DNA of 57,356 bases, from positions 1 through 57,356 of the forward strand of contig JBKJQN010000030.1 of NCBI GenBank assembly GCA_046593925.1, written 5' to 3'. Position numbers and translations under genes: made by a program. Numbering within the stretch: the stretch's first letter is position 1; every line of letters begins with the position of its first letter. Under the pieces are notes generated by a model. That model searched no databases, had not been told where the DNA came from, and was given only the letters and a program-made list of their open reading frames with translations. This DNA comes from JAYVYM01 sp046593925 (lineage in GTDB: Bacteria; Actinomycetota; Actinomycetes; Mycobacteriales; SCTD01). Below are positions 52,950 through 57,356 of this stretch, one piece after another.

Positions 52950-54968
52950 GTGGAGGATTCGGCGGTGTTGCGCGGGCTGCCGCACGCCGTCGTCGTGGTC
53001 GGTGCCGACGGGTCGATCGCGTACGCCAACCTGGCTGCAGTGCGACTGGTCGGTGACGGCGACCTGGTCGGCCGCGACCCGCTCGAGTTCGTCATGACCA
53101 CCCATCGATCGCGCGCGATGCGCCTGCTCGCCGGTTTGCGCGACGCGCCCGCGGTCCCGGCGCGGCTGCGGATGATCGGACCGGCGGAGCGCTGGATCGC
53201 GGTGCGCAGCGCCCCCGGTCCCGACGGCAGCACGGTGCTGTCACTGACGGAGGTGTCGGAGCAGACGCTGGACCGCCGCCGCTTGCGGCGCAGCGAGCAG
53301 CGCTTCCGGGCGGCCTTCGAGGCCGCCTCGCACGGCTCGGCACTGGTCGCCGAGCGAGGCCGGATCCTCACCGTCAACGGCGCGCTTGCTCAGCTGCTCG
53401 GTCGCACCCGTGACGAGCTGGTCGGCATGCACGTCGCCGAGGTGATGGCCCCCGGGGGCACCCCGGCGGCTGAGTGGTCGCGACACGGGACCGTGCCCCG
53501 TCGGCTGCGGCACGCCGACGGCGGGGTGGTGCACGTCCTGGTGACCACCACGGCGGTGGAGGGCGACGAGGGTGAACGGCTGTCCCTGGTGCAGCTGCAG
53601 GACGTCACGGAACGGCGCCGCAGCGAGGAGCGGCTGCGCCACCTGGCCCTGCACGACCAGCTGACCGACCTGCCCGGTCGGCACCTGCTGCTGGAGCGGC
53701 TGCACACGGCCCTGGAGCACCGCAGCCGCGCGGCGCCGTTCGTCGCGGCGCTGTTCGTCGACCTCGACGACTTCAAGCTCGTCAACGATGCTCTCGGCCA
53801 CGCCGTCGGCGACCTCGTTCTCCGCGAGACGGCCGCCCGGCTGCAGCAGGGCACCCGGCCGCAGGACACCGTCGCACGGCTCTCGGGCGACGAGTTCGTC
53901 GTGGTCTGCCCGGCGCTGACGTCCCACGACGAAGCGGTCCTGATCGCCGACCGGCTGTCCCGCGACCTGCGCGCCCCGGTGCGTACCGCGAACGATGAAG
54001 TGCTCGTCTCAGCGAGCATCGGCGTGGCGTTCGCGGGCAGTGAGGCGGTGCTGCCGGAGGAGCTGCTACGCGATGCCGATGCGGCGATGTACCGCGCAAA
54101 GCAGCTCGGGCGCCGGCGCTACGAGGTCTTTGACTCCGGCCTGCGCGCGCGGGCCGCTGATCGCAACCGGGTCCGCGAGCTGCTGGGCAGCGCCCTCACG
54201 CAGGAGCGGGTCGTCGTGCACTACCAGCCGGTGGTCGACATGCGAACGCGCGAGGTCGTCGGGGTGGAGGCGCTGCTCCGGTTGCGCGACGACGACGGGT
54301 CCCTGCTGCCGCCCTCGGACTTCCTGGAGGTCGCAACGGAGAGCGGGCTGCTGCCAGCGCTGGACGATGTCGTACTGCGCACCGCATCGGTGGCCGTCGC
54401 ACGCTGGTCGAGGCAGTGCGCACGGCCGCTCGGCCTGGCGGTGAACCTGTGCCCGGGTCAGATTGTCGCCGATCTTGCCGACCGGATCCTCGGCGCGCTC
54501 GCCGACGCAAGCCTGCCGCCGGAGCAGCTGCTCGCCGAGGTCACCGAGAGCACCCTGCTCGCGGCCGGTGCCGAGGCCGGGCAGTGGCTACCTGCCCTGG
54601 CGGAGCGCGGGGTGCGCCTCGCGCTGGACGTCTTCGGCACCGGCTGGGGCTCGCTGACCTACCTGCGCCGGCTGCCGGTGTCGATGCTCAAGGTCGACAG
54701 GTCCTTTGTCGGGGCGCTGCCCGAGGACCCCGACGGGCTGGTCCGCGCCGTCGTGGCCCTGGCCGGGCAGCTCGGTCTGGCCGCCATCGCGGAGGGCGTC
54801 GAGACCGAGGCGCAGTACGACGCGCTGCTGTTCCTCGATACGCCGTACGCCCAGGGCTACCTGTTCGGCGGCCCGGTCGCCGAGGCGGACGTCCCGGCGG
54901 TACTTGCCCGCCTCGGGGTGCACTCCGGCGGATGGCCCGCACTGCCGGTCCCCGGGGTGAGCGGCTAG
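52950..54968 (+). CDS. PAS-PAS-GGDEF-EAL cyclic-di-GMP signalling protein
   Basis: 672-aa cytoplasmic c-di-GMP enzyme. Two PAS domains (about 1-110 and 115-235), GGDEF domain 235-400 with active-site variant SGDEF at 312-316 and an RxxD product-binding site (RPQD) five residues before it, then EAL 405-655. The EAL domain has VEALLRL, NLCPGQI, EVTEST and EGVETEAQ, but the normal DDFGTG is DVFGTGW, losing one metal-binding Asp. It therefore probably makes c-di-GMP, with phosphodiesterase activity doubtful. GTG 52950 has GGAGG 4 nt upstream; in-frame GTGs at 52929 and 52932 are alternatives. No membrane segment. Confidence 0.88.
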   Translation: MEDSAVLRGLPHAVVVVGADGSIAYANLAAVRLVGDGDLVGRDPLEFVMTTHRSRAMRLLAGLRDAPAVPARLRMIGPAERWIAVRSAPGPDGSTVLSLTEVSEQTLDRRRLRRSEQRFRAAFEAASHGSALVAERGRILTVNGALAQLLGRTRDELVGMHVAEVMAPGGTPAAEWSRHGTVPRRLRHADGGVVHVLVTTTAVEGDEGERLSLVQLQDVTERRRSEERLRHLALHDQLTDLPGRHLLLERLHTALEHRSRAAPFVAALFVDLDDFKLVNDALGHAVGDLVLRETAARLQQGTRPQDTVARLSGDEFVVVCPALTSHDEAVLIADRLSRDLRAPVRTANDEVLVSASIGVAFAGSEAVLPEELLRDADAAMYRAKQLGRRRYEVFDSGLRARAADRNRVRELLGSALTQERVVVHYQPVVDMRTREVVGVEALLRLRDDDGSLLPPSDFLEVATESGLLPALDDVVLRTASVAVARWSRQCARPLGLAVNLCPGQIVADLADRILGALADASLPPEQLLAEVTESTLLAAGAEAGQWLPALAERGVRLALDVFGTGWGSLTYLRRLPVSMLKVDRSFVGALPEDPDGLVRAVVALAGQLGLAAIAEGVETEAQYDALLFLDTPYAQGYLFGGPVAEADVPAVLARLGVHSGGWPALPVPGVSG

Positions 54969-55603
54969 CCGCCGATGGTGACGGCCAGCCGCCCCCAGCC
55001 GCAGCACCCGGGTGCTGCGCCGTCGGGCTCCGGGGCGGGCGCCAGGTCGGCGAGCCGCTCGAACAGTGACCTCAGCCCGATTTCCAGCCGGTCGAGCAGG
55101 TCGTCCGCGACGGCCTGCACCGAGGGCCGCAGCCCGGCGACCGCCCGCGCGGTGGAGACCTTCGACACCAGTCGCCGGTAGCGGGTGTGGCTCGGCGGGT
55201 CGACAGCGAGCAGCGACGGCGGGTCGATCGGGCCGAGCGCCCGGGCGTCCCGCGCCCAGCGGGCGAACCCACGGACCAAGGGCGGCAGCAGCACGTCGTC
55301 GGCGCCCACCACGCCGAAGTCCTCGCTGCGCAGGACCTCGTGGCAGACGGCGTGGCTCGCCGACACCAGGCTCAGCCGGCCGCGTACCAGCGGGCCGATC
55401 GCCCGGATCCTGTCGTGCACGGGGTACGGGTCCGCACGTACCGCGCGGTCGAGGATCAGCCTGGCCTGCTGGTCGCCGGCCCTGGCGGCCCCGTGCATCG
55501 CGATCCGGACGACGCCGTGCTGAAGGGTCCACCGGACGGGGGACCGGACCGCGTCGAGCGCACGCCCGGCGACGTGCGCCGCGGGCCTGTCGTACGGCGG
55601 CAT
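54965..55603 (-). pseudogene. Cytochrome P450 with large internal deletion
   Basis: Open frame of 212 aa. The first ~175 residues are a bacterial P450 N-terminus (DPYPVHDRIRAIGPLVRG, SHAVCHEVLRSEDFGV, the B'-C region LLAVDPPSHTRYRRLVSKVST). The last ~35 (LRSLFERLADLAPAP, WGRLAVTIGG) look like the C-terminal end of the same family. The ~200 residues between are missing in frame: no I-helix AGxxT, no ExxR and no haem-binding FGxGxHxC. It cannot bind haem. ATG 55603 has AGGAGG 4 nt upstream. It follows glgA by 36 bp on the same strand and overlaps the convergent GGDEF gene by 4 bp. Confidence 0.8.
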
Positions 55604-55639
55604 GCTGCCTCCTGGGTCTGGTCGAGCCGTCACGTCTGG

Positions 55640-56806
55640 TCAGCCCGCGAGGGCCGTCTCGTAGACCTCGCGGGTGCGCTGCGCGATGGCCTCCCAGCCG
55701 AACTCCGCGACGGCCCGCTCCCGGCCGGCCACGCCCATCCTGCGGGCGCGGGCAGGGTCGCTCAGGAGCTCGGCGGTGCGCGCGGCGAGCCCCGCCTCGA
55801 AGCCGGCGGTGTCCGTCTCGTCGTACGGCACCAGCAGCCCGGTCCGACCGTCGTCGACGACCTCGGGGATGCCGCCGACCGCCGAGGCCACGACGGCGGT
55901 GCCGCAGGCCATCGCCTCGAGGTTGACGATGCCGAGCGGCTCGTAGACCGAGGGGCAGACGAACACGGTGGCGTGCGCGAGCAGCTGCACAATGTCCTGG
56001 CGGGGCAGCATGTCGCGGATCCAGACGACGCCGTCGCGGCGGGACTGCAGGTCGGTCACCAGCGCCTGCGCCTCCGCCGCGATCTCGGGGGTGTCGGGCG
56101 CGCCGGCGCACAGCACGAGCTGGCCAGGCAGGTCCGCAGCGGCCCGCAGCAGGTGCGCCAGCCCCTTCTGCCTGGTGATCCGCCCGACGAACAGGGCGTA
56201 CGGGCCGGCGGGGTCGACGCCGTGCCGCTCCAGCACGTCGGTGTCCGTGACCGGCCGGTACAGCTCGGGGTCGATGCCGTTGTGCACGACGTGGACGCGC
56301 GCGGGGTCCACGGCCGGGTAGACGTCGAGCACGTCGCGGCGCATCCCCTCGCTGACCGCGATGACCGCCGACGCACCCTCCACCGCGACCCGCTCCACCC
56401 AGCTCGACACGCGGTAACCGCCGCCGAGCTGCTCGGCCTTCCAGGGACGGTGCGGCTCCAGAGAGTGTGTGGTGAGCACGTGCGGCACGCCGTGCAGCAG
56501 GGCCGCGAGGTGGCCGGCCAGGTCCGCGTACCAGGTGTGGGAGTGCACGAGGTCGCAGCCGGCCGTCGCCGCGACCATCGACAGGTCGACCGACAGCGTC
56601 TGCAGCGCGGCGTTCGACCCGGCCAGTCGCGGGTCGGCGGTGTGGGCCGTCGCGTCCGGCCGGGCCCGGCCGAAGCAGTGCACCTCGACGTCGAGCCCGA
56701 CGTCCCGGAGCCGGGGGACGAGCTGCTCGACGTGCACCCCGGCGCCGCCGTAGATCTCAGGCGGCCACTCGCGGGTGAGCAGGCCGACCTTGCGGGTGTC
56801 GCGCAT
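55640..56806 (-). CDS. glgA: Glycogen synthase / ADP-glucose-dependent glycosyltransferase (GlgA/GlgM-type GT4)
   Basis: Glycosyltransferase of 388 aa: N-terminal GLLTREWPPEIYGGAGVHVEQL, nucleotide-sugar site GRITRQKGLAHLLRAA and the EPLGIVNLEAMACGTAVVAS retaining-GT motif. In mycobacteria the orthologous protein, divergent from glgC, makes maltose-1-phosphate from ADP-glucose and glucose-1-phosphate (GlgM) for alpha-glucan synthesis, so that role is as likely as classical elongation. ATG 56806 follows a TAACGT box by 7 nt, suggesting a leaderless mRNA. It is divergent from glgC with a 31-bp gap. Confidence 0.92.
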   Translation of the reverse strand: MRDTRKVGLLTREWPPEIYGGAGVHVEQLVPRLRDVGLDVEVHCFGRARPDATAHTADPRLAGSNAALQTLSVDLSMVAATAGCDLVHSHTWYADLAGHLAALLHGVPHVLTTHSLEPHRPWKAEQLGGGYRVSSWVERVAVEGASAVIAVSEGMRRDVLDVYPAVDPARVHVVHNGIDPELYRPVTDTDVLERHGVDPAGPYALFVGRITRQKGLAHLLRAAADLPGQLVLCAGAPDTPEIAAEAQALVTDLQSRRDGVVWIRDMLPRQDIVQLLAHATVFVCPSVYEPLGIVNLEAMACGTAVVASAVGGIPEVVDDGRTGLLVPYDETDTAGFEAGLAARTAELLSDPARARRMGVAGRERAVAEFGWEAIAQRTREVYETALAG

Positions 56807-56813
56807 GCCGGGG

Positions 56814-56819
56814 ACGTTA
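56814..56819 (-). promoter_or_regulatory. Putative -10 box TAACGT, leaderless promoter of glgA
   Basis: TAACGT on the minus strand, 7 nt before ATG 56806, inside the 31-bp glgA-glgC gap. Fits TANNNT leaderless spacing; no -35 visible because that region lies in the glgC start. Confidence 0.6.
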
Positions 56820-56837
56820 GTGGGAGAGGATGCGGCC

Positions 56838-57356
56838 ATGAAGAGCAGCCCGAGGGTGTTGGGCATCGTCCTAGCCGGCGGGGAGGGCAAGCGCCTCAGC
56901 CCGCTCACGGCCGACCGCGCCAAGCCGGCGGTGCCGTTCGGCGGGATCTACCGGCTCGTCGACTTCGTGCTGTCGAATCTGGTCAACGCCGGCTACCTGA
57001 AGATCGTGGTCTTGACTCAGTACAAGTCGCACTCGCTCGACCGACACATCACCACGACCTGGCGGATGTCGACGCTGCTGGGCAACTACATCACTCCTGT
57101 GCCCGCTCAGCAGCGGCTCGGCCCGCAGTGGTTCCGCGGCTCCGCCGACGCGATCCACCAGAGCCTGAACCTGGTGTACGACGACGAGCCCGACCACGTC
57201 GTGGTCTTCGGCGCCGACCACGTCTACCGGATGGACCCTCGGCAGATGGTCGAGCAGCACATCGCCAGCGGCGCCGGCGCGACCGTCGCCGGTATCCGGG
57301 TGCCGCGCGGGCAGGCGACGGAGTTCGGGGTCATCCAGACTTCGGACGGACGGCGC
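56838..57356 (+). CDS. glgC: Glucose-1-phosphate adenylyltransferase (partial, first 173 residues)
   Basis: ADP-glucose pyrophosphorylase, making ADP-glucose for glycogen and maltose-1-phosphate synthesis. The visible part has the nucleotidyltransferase signature GIVLAGGEGKRLSPLTADRAKPAVPFGG, YRLVDFVLSNLVNAG, the regulatory/substrate segment TQYKSHSLDRH, and VVVFGADHVYRMD with the metal-binding Asp. The sequence leaves the window after residue 173. ATG 56838 has GAGAGG 8 nt upstream. It is divergent from glgA, as usual in actinobacteria. Confidence 0.95.
   Translation, partial: MKSSPRVLGIVLAGGEGKRLSPLTADRAKPAVPFGGIYRLVDFVLSNLVNAGYLKIVVLTQYKSHSLDRHITTTWRMSTLLGNYITPVPAQQRLGPQWFRGSADAIHQSLNLVYDDEPDHVVVFGADHVYRMDPRQMVEQHIASGAGATVAGIRVPRGQATEFGVIQTSDGRR

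Overview
This 57.4 kb, roughly 70 % GC window comes from a high-GC actinobacterium. The signs are GTG/TTG starts, 4-base ATGA/GTGA gene overlaps, several probable leaderless promoters (TANNNT 6-7 nt before the start codon), DUF3099, DUF7455 and DUF222/HNH genes, AcnR control of aconitase, and a divergent glgA/glgC pair. A Frankiales-like soil actinobacterium is plausible but not provable from sequence alone. I see no rRNA, tRNA, CRISPR array or complete insertion sequence.

Layout. 0-2.7 kb: the edge of a MimA/PrmA-type di-iron alkane/phenol monooxygenase operon, a small unknown gene and the MimR/AcoR-type activator, with two copies of a GTCTCA-N3-TGAGAC operator. 2.7-10.3 kb: SDR, RecQ helicase with a phosphoribosyltransferase tail, L,D-transpeptidase, acetoacetate-decarboxylase-like protein with a small membrane protein, DUF349 protein, dienelactone hydrolase. 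10.4-17.6 kb: two primary-type sigma factors flanking a zincin-like metallopeptidase, then aconitase and its TetR repressor under a leaderless promoter with an AcnR-like operator. 17.7-20.7 kb: aldo/keto reductase, carboxylesterase, GlcG/HbpS protein.

20.8-29.1 kb is the most unusual part: a single 1819-residue acyl-CoA carboxylase with the domain order and central-domain motifs of eukaryotic acetyl-CoA carboxylase, followed 38 bp later by a 651-residue protein that fuses an unrecognised ~280-residue N-terminal domain to an intact FabH/NphT7-like ketosynthase, and facing a FabG/PhaB-type reductase. Together these could make malonyl-CoA, condense it and reduce the beta-ketoacyl product.

29.4-36.2 kb and 44.4-45.3 kb are rich in decayed genes: a frameshifted DUF222/HNH gene (5-bp slip), a frameshifted TetR gene (C6 run), an AlkB N-terminal stub, HAD-hydrolase remnants, a shortened GNAT and unassignable sequence with a REP-like hairpin. 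A cytochrome P450 at 55 kb has lost its catalytic core. Intact genes among them include an HhH-GPD glycosylase, DUF3099, an RlmA-like methyltransferase and a YqhA-family membrane protein.

36.2-48.6 kb is mostly acyl-CoA/isoprenoid-type metabolism: an ECH1-like isomerase, a lone ABC ATPase, DUF7455, an overlapping operon DUF1330-patatin-AtuA-geranylgeranyl reductase, an FMN lactate-oxidase-family enzyme, a cupredoxin lipoprotein, and an SDR plus two-subunit acyl-CoA dehydrogenase operon. 48.6-57.4 kb: inositol-monophosphatase-like enzyme, two coupled dynamin/YfjP-like GTPases, a PAS-GGDEF-EAL protein with an altered EAL metal site, the P450 remnant, and divergent glycogen genes glgA and glgC (cut by the window end).
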